Assembly (NCBI GenBank): GCA_017621115.1
Contig: JAGATU010000088.1
Coordinates: 1-9,283 of the forward strand
Direction of reading: 5' to 3'
Source: Lachnospiraceae bacterium
GTDB taxonomy: Bacteria; Bacillota_A; Clostridia; Lachnospirales; Lachnospiraceae
DNA: 9,283 nt
Below are positions 1 to 6,590 of this stretch, piece after piece. Numbering within the stretch: position 1 is the first letter of the stretch; each line of letters begins with the position of its first letter. The translations under genes and the position numbers were made by a program. Under the pieces are notes generated by a model. That model ran no database searches, had not been told where the DNA came from, and saw only the letters and a program-made list of their open reading frames with translations.

Positions 1-735
1 ATGGGTGCTGAACAGCTTGCACAGAGTGCACAGCAGCTTGCAGAAGGTGCAACTACCCAGGCGGCATCCGTTCAGGAATTAACAGCTACAATCGAAGATG
101 TAACATTAGCTTCCAAGGACAGCGCAAGAGTTGCAGCAGATGCTTATGAAAATGCCCAGCATTTTGTAAAAGTGGCTCAGGAAAGCAGCGACGAAATGAA
201 ACTCCTTACAGAGGCAATGGAGAGAATTTCTGAGACTTCCAATGAAATCGAGAGCATTATTGCAGAAATCGAAGATATTGCAGCGCAGACCAATCTCTTA
301 TCCTTAAATGCTTCTATTGAAGCGGCAAGAGCCGGTGAAGCAGGTCGTGGATTTGCAGTAGTAGCAGACCAGATTGGTAAGCTTGCGGCAGACAGTGCAC
401 AGTCAGCAGTTAATACACGTACATTGATTGCCAAATCGCTTGCAGAAGTGGAACAGGGTAACGCAATCACGATTAAGACGGCAGAAGCATTGGAACAGGT
501 AATGGATGGTATCAAAGAACTTGCACAGGGTTCACAGACGACCAGTGCCCAGTCTACAGAGCAGGCTGAGACTATGGTTCAGGTGCAGCAGGGAGTTGAA
601 CAGATTGCGGAAGTAGTACAGAATAACTCAGCATCAGCAGAAGAAACCTCGGCTACCAGTGAAGAGTTGTCTGCACAGTCTCAGAACTTGAAAGCATTGG
701 TAGATCATTTCATTTTACGAGAAGATTGCATCTAA
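1..735 (+). CDS. Methyl-accepting chemotaxis protein, C-terminal signalling domain (5' partial)
   Basis: Cytoplasmic signalling part of a chemoreceptor, which would control the CheA kinase through CheW at the inner face of the membrane. The visible 244 residues are almost all long amphipathic helix rich in Ala, Gln, Glu and Ser, as in the MCP coiled coil. The highly conserved hairpin tip is at about residues 91-128 ([20 protein letters not shown], then [17 protein letters not shown]). Glu/Gln-Glu pairs that look like methylation sites flank it at about 20-27 and 211-218. The window opens on an ATG, but receptors normally carry a sensor domain, membrane helices and a HAMP domain before this point, so this Met is almost certainly internal and the gene starts upstream. 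There is no CheR-docking pentapeptide (NWETF type) at the C-terminus. The ligand cannot be told. The family is certain; the start is not. Confidence 0.95.
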   Translation: MGAEQLAQSAQQLAEGATTQAASVQELTATIEDVTLASKDSARVAADAYENAQHFVKVAQESSDEMKLLTEAMERISETSNEIESIIAEIEDIAAQTNLLSLNASIEAARAGEAGRGFAVVADQIGKLAADSAQSAVNTRTLIAKSLAEVEQGNAITIKTAEALEQVMDGIKELAQGSQTTSAQSTEQAETMVQVQQGVEQIAEVVQNNSASAEETSATSEELSAQSQNLKALVDHFILREDCI

Positions 736-754
736 GAATAGAATGGTGTATGAT
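726..754 (+). promoter_or_regulatory. Candidate sigma-A promoter for nfeD-SPFH
   Basis: TTGCAT (726-731) and TATGAT (749-754) are separated by 17 bp. The -10 matches the consensus at five of six positions; the -35 is poor. The -35 overlaps the last codons of the chemoreceptor gene. I see no terminator between the chemoreceptor and nfeD, so read-through is also possible. Confidence 0.35.
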
Positions 755-783
755 AGTACCAATTTGGAAAAAGGGGTGACATT

Positions 784-1227
784 ATGAATTGGATTTTGAT
801 CTGGGTTGTCCTCTTGGTAGCATTTTTGGTAATTGAAGTTGCCACTATGGGACTTACTACATTGTGGTTTGCAGGTGGTGCATTAGTAGCCGGAATATTA
901 GCGGCACTGAATGTTCCTCCATTTGTGCAGATCGCAGCATTCGTTGTAGTGTCGGTTGTGTTAATTGTTTTTACAAGACCGATTGCCGTGCGTTATTTTA
1001 ATGTGGACAGAGTGAAGACGAATGCGGAGAGCATTGTCGGTAAAAAGGCCATTGTAACAGGAGAGATTAATAATCTGAAGGCAGTGGGACAGGTGACGGT
1101 TAACGGTATGGAATGGACCGCGAGGTCTGCATCCGATGACGTTACGATTCCGGAAGGCGCGGTTGTGTATATCGTAGCCATAAACGGTGTAAAATTAATA
1201 GTAGAAGAAAGAAAAGAGGAGTTGTAA
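784..1227 (+). CDS. NfeD-family membrane protein (short form)
   Basis: Short NfeD protein of 147 residues. It has three hydrophobic segments (about 3-22, 25-42 and 46-64) followed by a soluble OB-fold-like domain at about 83-142 that contains the typical GQVTVNGMEWTARS stretch. It lacks the N-terminal ClpP-like serine protease domain of long NfeD proteins, so no catalytic role is expected. Short NfeD proteins are partners of SPFH proteins (YuaF with flotillin in Bacillus), and the gene is followed one base after its stop by an SPFH gene, which supports the same partnership here. Membrane location and a role in organising membrane microdomains or surviving envelope stress are inferred from the family. 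The ATG has a good AGGGGTG ribosome binding site at 772-778. Confidence 0.9.
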   Translation: MNWILIWVVLLVAFLVIEVATMGLTTLWFAGGALVAGILAALNVPPFVQIAAFVVVSVVLIVFTRPIAVRYFNVDRVKTNAESIVGKKAIVTGEINNLKAVGQVTVNGMEWTARSASDDVTIPEGAVVYIVAINGVKLIVEERKEEL

Positions 1228-1228
1228 A

Positions 1229-2182
1229 ATGGGAGCAGCTATAGCAGCAATTATTATTTTGTTATTAATTATCTGGATTGTTTTATCCTGTATCAAAATC
1301 GTGCCTCAGGCACAGGCATATGTAGTGGAAAGACTTGGTGCGTACCAGAGCACATGGTCTGTAGGACTTCACTTTAAGACACCTTTCATTGATAAGGTGG
1401 CTAAGAGAGTTTTGTTAAAAGAGCAGGTTGTTGACTTTGCTCCACAGCCGGTTATTACAAAAGATAACGTAACAATGAGAATCGATACAGTCGTATTCTA
1501 TCAGATTACAGATCCGAAGTTATATACTTACGGTGTTGAGAATCCGATTATGGCTATCGAGAACTTAACAGCTACTACACTTCGTAATATTATCGGTGAT
1601 TTGGAATTTGACCAGACACTTACATCCCGTGAGACCATCAATACCAAGATGCGTGCATCTTTGGATATTGCAACAGACCCATGGGGAATCAAAGTTAACC
1701 GTGTGGAATTAAAGAACATCATTCCTCCTGCAGAAATCCAGAATGCAATGGAGAAACAGATGAAAGCAGAACGTGAACGTCGTGAAGCCGTTACACGTGC
1801 GGAAGGTGAAAAGAAAGCAAGCGTAACCGTTGCAGAAGGTAAGAAAGAAGCAGCAATCCTTGAAGCAGAAGCTGAGAAGCAGTCAGCAATCTTACGTGCG
1901 GAAGCTGAGAAAGAAAAGCGCATCAAAGAAGCAGAAGGTCAGGCAGAAGCTCTTCGTAAAGTGAAAGAAGCAGAAGCAGAAGGTATCCGTCTTGTGAAGG
2001 AAGCGGAAGCAACCGGTATTAAGATGGTTAAAGATGCAGGCGCAGACGAAGCTGTTCTTAAATTGCAGTCACTTGAGGCATTTAAGGCAGCGGCAGCAGG
2101 TCCTGCCAACAAGATTATTATCCCTTCTGAGATTCAGGGATTAGCAGGTCTTGCAGCAAGTGCAAAAGAGATTATGAAATAA
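1229..2182 (+). CDS. SPFH/stomatin-like (paraslipin/QmcA-type) membrane protein
   Basis: A 317-residue stomatin-family protein. It has a single N-terminal hydrophobic anchor (about 2-23), an SPFH/Band-7 domain at about 24-175 ([20 protein letters not shown], then [10 protein letters not shown] and [13 protein letters not shown]), and a long charged helix at about 171-275 built of Ala-Glu-rich units such as [22 protein letters not shown] and KEAEATG. A conserved-looking tail follows ([20 protein letters not shown]). Such proteins form large membrane-bound oligomers and assemble with NfeD-type partners; the gene upstream encodes one. ATG 1229 follows an AGAGGAG site (1215-1221) at 7 nt and is one base beyond the nfeD stop, so the two genes are almost certainly co-translated. 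The precise substrate or cellular task is unknown. It could be called QmcA, stomatin or slipin depending on the tree used. Confidence 0.93.
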   Translation: MGAAIAAIIILLLIIWIVLSCIKIVPQAQAYVVERLGAYQSTWSVGLHFKTPFIDKVAKRVLLKEQVVDFAPQPVITKDNVTMRIDTVVFYQITDPKLYTYGVENPIMAIENLTATTLRNIIGDLEFDQTLTSRETINTKMRASLDIATDPWGIKVNRVELKNIIPPAEIQNAMEKQMKAERERREAVTRAEGEKKASVTVAEGKKEAAILEAEAEKQSAILRAEAEKEKRIKEAEGQAEALRKVKEAEAEGIRLVKEAEATGIKMVKDAGADEAVLKLQSLEAFKAAAAGPANKIIIPSEIQGLAGLAASAKEIMK

Positions 2183-2198
2183 TTAGATATTCTATAAG

Positions 2199-2229
2199 AA
2201 CTCCGTACCAAGTTGGTGCGGAGTTTTTT
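2199..2229 (+). terminator. Rho-independent terminator after the SPFH gene
   Basis: The arms AACTCCGTACCA (2199-2210) and TGGTGCGGAGTT (2214-2225) pair over 12 bp with one G-U wobble and a 3-nt loop, and run directly into a T tract (2224-2229). It lies 17 nt after the SPFH stop and just before the argF promoter, so it isolates the two transcription units. Confidence 0.9.
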
Positions 2230-2230
2230 G

Positions 2231-2259
2231 TTGTGATACGTAAAAAAATATTATATAAT
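2231..2259 (+). promoter_or_regulatory. Sigma-A promoter of argF
   Basis: TTGTGA (2231-2236) and a perfect TATAAT (2254-2259) are spaced 17 bp apart, directly after the terminator of the preceding unit. Transcription would start near 2265-2267, giving a leader of about 33 nt before the argF ATG. Confidence 0.7.
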
Positions 2260-2272
2260 AGAAATCTATTAT
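2255..2272. promoter_or_regulatory. 18-bp palindrome over the argF -10/start region, candidate operator
   Basis: ATAATAGA (2255-2262) and TCTATTAT (2265-2272) are perfect inverted 8-mers around a 2-nt centre. The palindrome overlaps most of the -10 and the expected start point, where a repressor would block RNA polymerase. Its length equals that of an ArgR box, and argF is a classic ArgR target, but the bases do not match the usual TGAAT-N4-ATTCA core, so the regulator is unassigned. A/T-rich DNA yields some palindromes by chance. Confidence 0.4.
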
Positions 2273-2298
2273 TTTTTATGATTGCGGAGGGAAGCAAT

Positions 2299-3297
2299 AT
2301 GAACTTAACAGGACGTCATTTTTTAAAACTTTTAGATTATACTCCGGAAGAAATTCTGTATTTGGTAGATTTGGCAGCAATGCTTAAAGAGAAAAAGAAA
2401 AAAGGCGAGCTCATGAATGTGCTTCAGGGCAAGAATATCGCGCTTATTTTTGAAAAGACCAGTACCAGAACACGTTGTTCATTTGAGGTGGCAGCGCATG
2501 ATCTTGGTATGGGTACTACATATTTGGAGCCTGCGGCATCTCAGATTGGTAAAAAGGAAAGTACTGCGGATACTGCAAGAGTACTTGGCAGAATGTATGA
2601 AGGTATCGAGTATCGTGGTTTTGAGCAGACCATCGTGGAAGAATTGGCAGAATATGCCGGAGTACCGGTTTGGAACGGTCTTACCAATGAATTCCATCCG
2701 ACACAGATGCTGGCTGATTTGCTGACTATCCGTGAGCATTTTGGCAAGATTAAAGGCATCCGTATCGTATACATGGGCGATGCACGTTACAATATGGCGA
2801 ATTCCTGGATGGTTACCTGTGCAAAAATGGGTATGCATTTAACGCTTTGCTCCGACAAGAAATATTTCCCGGATCCGGCACTTGTAGCACAGTGTGAAGA
2901 AATTGCAAAAGAAAACGGCGGAACCATTACGCTTACGGAAGATCCGATTGCGGGTACTATGAATCAGGATGTTGTATACACTGATGTATGGGTATCCATG
3001 GGCGAGCCGGATGAAGCATGGGAAGAGAGAATTAAAGATTTGACACCATATAAAGTAACGGCAGATGTAATGAAACGTGCCGGTGAAAATGCGAAATTCA
3101 TGCATTGTCTTCCTGCATTCCATGATCTTAAGACTAAGATTGGAGCTGAAAAAGGCGCCCAGTTTGGATTTGATGAGCTGGAAGTAACAGATGAAGTATT
3201 TGAATCGGAAGCATCCATCGTATTTGATGAAGCAGAGAACCGTATGCATACAATTAAGGCTGTGATTGCAGCTACTATGGGAGCAAAATTTGAATAG
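2299..3297 (+). CDS. argF: Ornithine carbamoyltransferase
   Basis: Cytoplasmic enzyme that joins carbamoyl phosphate and L-ornithine to give citrulline in arginine biosynthesis, or runs in reverse in the arginine deiminase pathway. The 332 residues match the family length. Visible motifs are the carbamoyl-phosphate loop STRTR (55-59), SQIGKKES (81-88), HPTQ (133-136), the ornithine loop DVWVSMG (229-235) and the catalytic HCLPA (269-273). The end, [20 protein letters not shown] onward, is of the Escherichia coli ArgF/ArgI and ArcB type. I chose ATG 2299 because GGAGGG lies 7 nt upstream and the protein then begins as the family does; the in-frame GTG at 2233 falls within the promoter. No other arginine genes are visible, so the biosynthetic or catabolic direction cannot be decided; argF is the default name. 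birA follows with overlapping ends. Confidence 0.95.
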   Translation: MNLTGRHFLKLLDYTPEEILYLVDLAAMLKEKKKKGELMNVLQGKNIALIFEKTSTRTRCSFEVAAHDLGMGTTYLEPAASQIGKKESTADTARVLGRMYEGIEYRGFEQTIVEELAEYAGVPVWNGLTNEFHPTQMLADLLTIREHFGKIKGIRIVYMGDARYNMANSWMVTCAKMGMHLTLCSDKKYFPDPALVAQCEEIAKENGGTITLTEDPIAGTMNQDVVYTDVWVSMGEPDEAWEERIKDLTPYKVTADVMKRAGENAKFMHCLPAFHDLKTKIGAEKGAQFGFDELEVTDEVFESEASIVFDEAENRMHTIKAVIAATMGAKFE

Positions 3298-4060
3298 TAC
3301 AAATTGGATCGGAAAAGAGATTATCCATAAAGAGATAACGGGCTCCACCAATCTGGATATCAAAGAATTGGCGATGAATGGGGCCGAAGAAGGAACCGTA
3401 GTATGCGCTGATATGCAGACTGCCGGACGAGGCAGAAGAGGGCGTAACTGGGTTTCCGAAAAGGGAGACAGCCTGCTGTTTTCCCTATTACTAAGGCCGG
3501 ATATTTTGCCGGATAAGGCTTCGCAGATTACTTTGCTGATGGCGCTTGCTGTTACAAAGGTGTTGCGTGAGTCTTATAATTTTGCGGCAATGATTAAATG
3601 GCCCAATGATATTGTGGTTAATAATAAAAAAGTCTGTGGGATTTTGACAGAGATGTATCCGGATGCCGATGGTAAGTTTTTTGTTATTGTCGGATGCGGA
3701 ATTAATGTGGGACAGAAGGAAATTCCTAATGATTTACAGGGTGTGGCTACTTCTCTCTTCTTAGGGAGTAATGTCGTATTATCTACGGAAGAACTTTTAC
3801 AGGGAGTTTTGGCAGAATTTGAACAGTATTATGACAGGTTCCTTCAGAATGAAACTTTGGAAGCTTTTGCGGATGAATACAATACTTGGTTAATCAGCTG
3901 TGATAAAGAAGTTCGTGTGTTGGACCCGAAGGGTGAGTTTGCCGGTATTTCAAAAGGTATTAATGACAAAGGTGAGTTGCTGGTGCAACTTGCTGACGGA
4001 AGTATAACAGAAGTATATGCAGGAGAAGTATCCGTCCGCGGTTTGTACGGATATGTGTAA
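3290..4060 (+). CDS. birA: Biotin-[acetyl-CoA-carboxylase] ligase (group I, no DNA-binding domain)
   Basis: Activates biotin with ATP and transfers it to the lysine of biotin carboxyl carrier proteins. From the proposed start the protein has 256 residues. It shows GSTN (18-21), the biotinyl-AMP loop GRGRRGRNW (46-54), KWPNDI (103-108), KKVCGILTE (113-121), GCGINV (135-140) and a C-terminal SH3-like domain from about 205. There is no N-terminal winged helix, so it should not act as the biotin repressor as E. coli BirA does. No in-frame ATG exists before the conserved core. The likely start is TTG at 3290, which has GGGAG 6 nt upstream and overlaps the argF stop by 8 nt, implying translational coupling. 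An upstream in-frame TTG at 3266 has a poorer context. Confidence 0.92.
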   Translation: MNSTNWIGKEIIHKEITGSTNLDIKELAMNGAEEGTVVCADMQTAGRGRRGRNWVSEKGDSLLFSLLLRPDILPDKASQITLLMALAVTKVLRESYNFAAMIKWPNDIVVNNKKVCGILTEMYPDADGKFFVIVGCGINVGQKEIPNDLQGVATSLFLGSNVVLSTEELLQGVLAEFEQYYDRFLQNETLEAFADEYNTWLISCDKEVRVLDPKGEFAGISKGINDKGELLVQLADGSITEVYAGEVSVRGLYGYV

Positions 4061-4065
4061 ACAAC

Positions 4066-4413
4066 ATGGAAAAAGTAGTATTATGCGGTGCAAACGCATA
4101 CGAAAAGAAATATTATTTCAATAAAGAATTCGATAAGATTCCGGAGTCCATCAAAGAAGAACTCCACATCATTTGTGTCCTTTTTACAGAAGAAGTCGGC
4201 GGCATTTTCACCATCTGCTTCGACGAAGACGGCACCCTGGAGTTAGAAACCGACGCCGCACCTGAAGACTATTTATACGATGAGATTGGAAGTGGCTTAC
4301 TTGTCCGTAAGATAAGAGATACAAAACAAGAACTATTACAATCATTATCATTATATTATCGCGTTCTTTTTTTACACGAAGATGTAACCGACTTACTCGC
4401 AGATGTCGAGTAA
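4066..4413 (+). CDS. Small conserved acidic protein, DUF6145-like
   Basis: A 115-residue soluble acidic protein with no signal peptide or membrane segment. It opens with VVLCGANAYEKKYYFNKEF, has a central beta-like segment (about 33-60, IICVLFTEEVGGIFTICFDE), then the stretch EDYLYDEIGSGL (about 68-79) and a helical end. This pattern resembles my memory of the Lachnospiraceae family DUF6145, whose function is unknown; the match is from memory and unsearched. The gene begins 5 nt after the birA stop, and no clear Shine-Dalgarno lies before its ATG, so translation probably depends on ribosomes finishing birA. Codons in the middle part (about 4150-4270) end in C more often than in neighbouring genes. 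It is the last gene of the argF unit. Confidence 0.75.
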   Translation: MEKVVLCGANAYEKKYYFNKEFDKIPESIKEELHIICVLFTEEVGGIFTICFDEDGTLELETDAAPEDYLYDEIGSGLLVRKIRDTKQELLQSLSLYYRVLFLHEDVTDLLADVE

Positions 4414-4419
4414 GTTGGT
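4387..4419 (+). terminator. Stem-loop over the stop codon of the DUF6145-like gene, possible terminator
   Basis: ACCGACTTACTCG (4387-4399) and CGAGTAAGTTGGT (4407-4419) form a 13-bp stem with one G-U pair and a 7-nt loop; nine central pairs are perfect. The stop TAA (4411-4413) lies within the right arm. Only a broken T-rich stretch (TTTATGTATT) follows, so it may be a weak terminator, an RNA-end stabiliser, or both. Confidence 0.5.
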
Positions 4420-4423
4420 TTAT

Positions 4424-4582
4424 GTATTGCTACGCTCAAGGTTGTGTTCTGCTATCCCTGTACACGACCCTCTGAACACGTCGGCACTTAACGAGACGTA
4501 GTCGAGTTTAGTACCGTTACATGTGAAGTGGAGCGAGAGCGTGTCGTACACAGGGATAGCAGAACACAACCCCGAACGGAGT
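4424..4582. repeat. Hairpin-forming non-coding repeat-like element (MITE/REP-like)
   Basis: Fills the 174-bp gap before dusB. The sequence at 4441-4461 is the perfect inverse of 4550-4570 (21 bp). After two mismatches, 4464-4468 pairs with 4543-4547. Outside this core, 4430-4440 pairs with 4571-4581 at 7 of 11 positions. Inside it, 4482-4497 pairs with 4501-4516 at 12 of 16 positions around a 3-nt loop. The whole block can therefore fold as one long imperfect hairpin. The core 4441-4570 is about 51% GC, visibly richer than the neighbouring genes. No transposase or credible reading frame is present, and I see no clear target-site duplication. Whether it occurs in many copies cannot be told from one window, although its architecture is that of dispersed hairpin elements. 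An alternative is a structured leader RNA of dusB. Confidence 0.65.
4578..4581 (+). promoter_or_regulatory. Ribosome binding site of dusB, located in the repeat's right arm
   Basis: GGAG lies 6 nt before ATG 4588 and is the only usable Shine-Dalgarno. The segment CGGAG (4577-4581) can pair at four of five positions with CTACG (4430-4434) in the left end of the hairpin, so folding could hide it. Confidence 0.55.
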
Positions 4583-4587
4583 AACCC

Positions 4588-5553
4588 ATGAACAAACTTA
4601 AAATCGGCAATGTCGAGTTAGCGAACAACATTATATTGGCTCCGATGGCAGGTGTTTCTGACCTGCCTTTTCGTTTACTCTGCAAAGAACAGGGCGCAGG
4701 CCTTGTCTGCATGGAAATGATCAGCGCCAAAGCCATTTACTACAATAATAAGAATACGGACTTGTTGATGGAGATTCATCCCGATGAAGGGCCTGTGTCC
4801 CTGCAGTTATTTGGCTCTGACCCTGTGATTATGGGCGAGATGGCAAAGCGTATTGAGGAGCGTCCTTTTGCGATACTGGATGTGAATATGGGCTGCCCGG
4901 TTCCGAAGGTTGTTAACAATCATGAAGGCTCAGCCCTTATGAAAAATCCCAAACTGGTAGAAGAAATAGTAACGGCACTTGTAAAATCCACTTATAAGCC
5001 GGTCACCGTCAAAATCCGCAAGGGATTTGATGAAAACCATGTGAATGCTGTGGAGATAGCAAAGATTGCAGAAGCTTGCGGTGCGGCGGCTGTAGCCGTG
5101 CATGGAAGGACAAGGGAACAGTATTATAGCGGAAAAGCCGATTGGGATATTATTGCCCGGGTGAAGGATGCGGTTTCCATTCCTGTAATCGGAAACGGAG
5201 ATATTGTAGACGAAGACAGTGCAAAAAAGATGCTTGAATATACAAAATGCGACGGCATTATGGTCGGAAGGGCTGCACAGGGCAATCCGTTTATTTTCCG
5301 GCAGTTGGCTCATTTTATGGAGACGGGACAAAAATGTGAAAAACCTACGCCACAGCAGATAAAAGATACCATAGTGAAGCATGCGACGCTTTCCGTTGTG
5401 TATAAGGGTGAGTATTCAGCAATTAGAGAGATGCGCAAGCATATTGCCTGGTACAGTGCAGGATATCCGAATTCCAGTCGTTTTAGGGCAGAAATGAACG
5501 AAATGGAAACTATGGATGATATTTTAGCCATTATGGAAAAAGTGTTTGTATAA
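4588..5553 (+). CDS. dusB: tRNA-dihydrouridine synthase (DusB-like)
   Basis: FMN- and NADPH-dependent enzyme that reduces specific uridines of tRNA to dihydrouridine. Its 321 residues fit the Dus family. A TIM-barrel FMN domain starts with ILAPMAGVSDLPFR (16-29). Further motifs are the catalytic-cysteine segment NMGCPVPKV (100-108, Cys103), the FMN-binding VKIRKG (141-146), VHGRTREQYYSG (171-182), IGNGDI (201-206) and GIMVGRAAQGNPF (223-235). A helical tRNA-binding domain follows from about 245. The start is ATG 4588, with GGAG 6 nt upstream inside the hairpin element. No promoter is evident in the gap, so transcription may read through from argF or start within the element. In Bacillus the homologue yacF precedes lysS, and here greA-lysS lies two genes downstream, so the neighbourhood is a variant of a known one. 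Confidence 0.93.
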   Translation: MNKLKIGNVELANNIILAPMAGVSDLPFRLLCKEQGAGLVCMEMISAKAIYYNNKNTDLLMEIHPDEGPVSLQLFGSDPVIMGEMAKRIEERPFAILDVNMGCPVPKVVNNHEGSALMKNPKLVEEIVTALVKSTYKPVTVKIRKGFDENHVNAVEIAKIAEACGAAAVAVHGRTREQYYSGKADWDIIARVKDAVSIPVIGNGDIVDEDSAKKMLEYTKCDGIMVGRAAQGNPFIFRQLAHFMETGQKCEKPTPQQIKDTIVKHATLSVVYKGEYSAIREMRKHIAWYSAGYPNSSRFRAEMNEMETMDDILAIMEKVFV

Positions 5554-5594
5554 CCAAGTTATGGTAATGGCATTTCTGATAAAGGAGGAACGGT

Positions 5595-6545
5595 ATGACA
5601 ATAAGTGTTTGCATGATTGTAAAAAACGAAGAGAAGAATCTGGCCGGCTGTCTGGATTGCTTAACATCCATTGCGGATGAAATCATTATTGTAGATACCG
5701 GTTCCGCAGACGGAACGAAAGAAATTGCAAATAAGTACACTGACAAGGTATACGATTTTGAGTGGGTGGATGATTTTTCGGCAGCCAGAAATTTTGCTTT
5801 TTCCAAAGCAAGCATGGATTATATTTACAGCGCAGATGCGGACGAAAGACTCGATAAGGAAAATCAGGCCAAATTTTTGCAGTTGAAGGAAATTCTTCTT
5901 CCGGAGATTGAAATTGTCCAGATGTATTACTGCAATCAACTTGAGAATAATACGATTTACAGTTTCGATAAGGAATACCGTCCGAAACTCTATAAACGCC
6001 TGCGCGAGTTTGTATGGCGTGAAAAAATACATGAGGCAGTTACACTTAGTCCGATTGTATATGACAGCGATATTGAGATTATCCACAAACCGCATGGAAA
6101 CCATGGTGGCAGGGATTTACAGATTTTTGCAAAAATGGTGGCAAATGGGGAAACGATTTCTAAGCGCCTTCGTGAAATTTATGCAAAAGAACTGTTTATC
6201 GCCGGAAAAGAATCCGATTTTGTACAAGCGGAAGAGTTCTTTAAGCAATGGGTGGAAGAAGCCGCTGATGAGGATGAGTTAAAGCAGGCCGCCTGTGTGC
6301 TTGCAAGGTATTACCGCACAAAGGGCGATAATGCTGGATTTTTCAAGTATGCCCTGAAAGTAACGGTGCTTGGCGGATGCAGTGAGATGTGCTGCGAAAT
6401 AGGACAGTTTTACTATGATTGCAAAGATTACGCGGAAGCAGCCATGTGGTTTTATAACGCTGCGAATGAAACAGAGGCGTTACTAAGCCTTGCTTATAAA
6501 GAGGAGATTCCGAATAAGCGCTTGGAGGAGATTAACAGCAAGTAA
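5595..6545 (+). CDS. Family 2 glycosyltransferase with helical C-terminal (TPR-like) region
   Basis: Probable GT-A fold transferase of 316 residues. The N-terminal domain shows ISVCMIVKNEEKNL (3-16), the nucleotide-sugar segment EIIIVDTGSADGT (29-41), DFEWVDDFSAARN (54-66) and a DXD-like metal site SADADERL (79-86). WREKIHE (141-147) follows, a typical feature of SunS-like or 'TPR domain' glycosyltransferases. From about 190 to the end the chain is helical, with repeat-like segments such as FYYDCKDYAEAAMWFYNAAN (272-291), suggesting one or two TPR-type hairpins. There is no membrane segment, so it acts in the cytoplasm; the sugar and acceptor are unknown. AAAGGAGG lies 7 nt before ATG 5595, a very strong ribosome binding site. 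It begins 41 bp after dusB and is probably co-transcribed with it. A tandem TAA TAA ends the gene. Confidence 0.88.
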   Translation: MTISVCMIVKNEEKNLAGCLDCLTSIADEIIIVDTGSADGTKEIANKYTDKVYDFEWVDDFSAARNFAFSKASMDYIYSADADERLDKENQAKFLQLKEILLPEIEIVQMYYCNQLENNTIYSFDKEYRPKLYKRLREFVWREKIHEAVTLSPIVYDSDIEIIHKPHGNHGGRDLQIFAKMVANGETISKRLREIYAKELFIAGKESDFVQAEEFFKQWVEEAADEDELKQAACVLARYYRTKGDNAGFFKYALKVTVLGGCSEMCCEIGQFYYDCKDYAEAAMWFYNAANETEALLSLAYKEEIPNKRLEEINSK

Positions 6546-6590
6546 TAAATTTCTGACAGAACGAATAGAACGGTACAAACCTGCATACAA

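Noticed and set aside
1..3. ATG at the first base as the start of the chemoreceptor gene
   Set aside because: The sequence begins in the middle of the signalling coiled coil; sensor, membrane and HAMP parts must lie upstream, so the Met is internal.
177..515. Long minus-strand open frame in the chemoreceptor, and similar ones opposite the SPFH gene, argF and dusB
   Set aside because: They are antisense to conserved coding sequence, and their compositions reflect the codon bias of the + strand genes.
2255..2272. Calling the palindrome an ArgR box outright
   Set aside because: The length and place fit, but the TGAAT/ATTCA core is missing, so it is kept as an unassigned operator candidate.
2233..2298. 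GTG 2233 as the argF start, adding 22 residues
   Set aside because: It lies inside the promoter -35 and has no ribosome binding site, while ATG 2299 has GGAGGG at good spacing and gives the family's normal length.
4430..4581. Naming the hairpin block as a known insertion-sequence remnant
   Set aside because: No transposase fragment or target-site duplication is visible and copy number is unknown from one window.
4488..4736. Minus-strand open frame across the repeat element and the start of dusB
   Set aside because: It is composed of repeat sequence and the reverse of a conserved dusB region, with no ribosome binding site or recognisable protein.
6553..6579. CTGACA and TACAAA as a promoter for the unknown 272-residue gene
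   Set aside because: The spacing is 15 bp and both boxes are weak; co-transcription from dusB is simpler.
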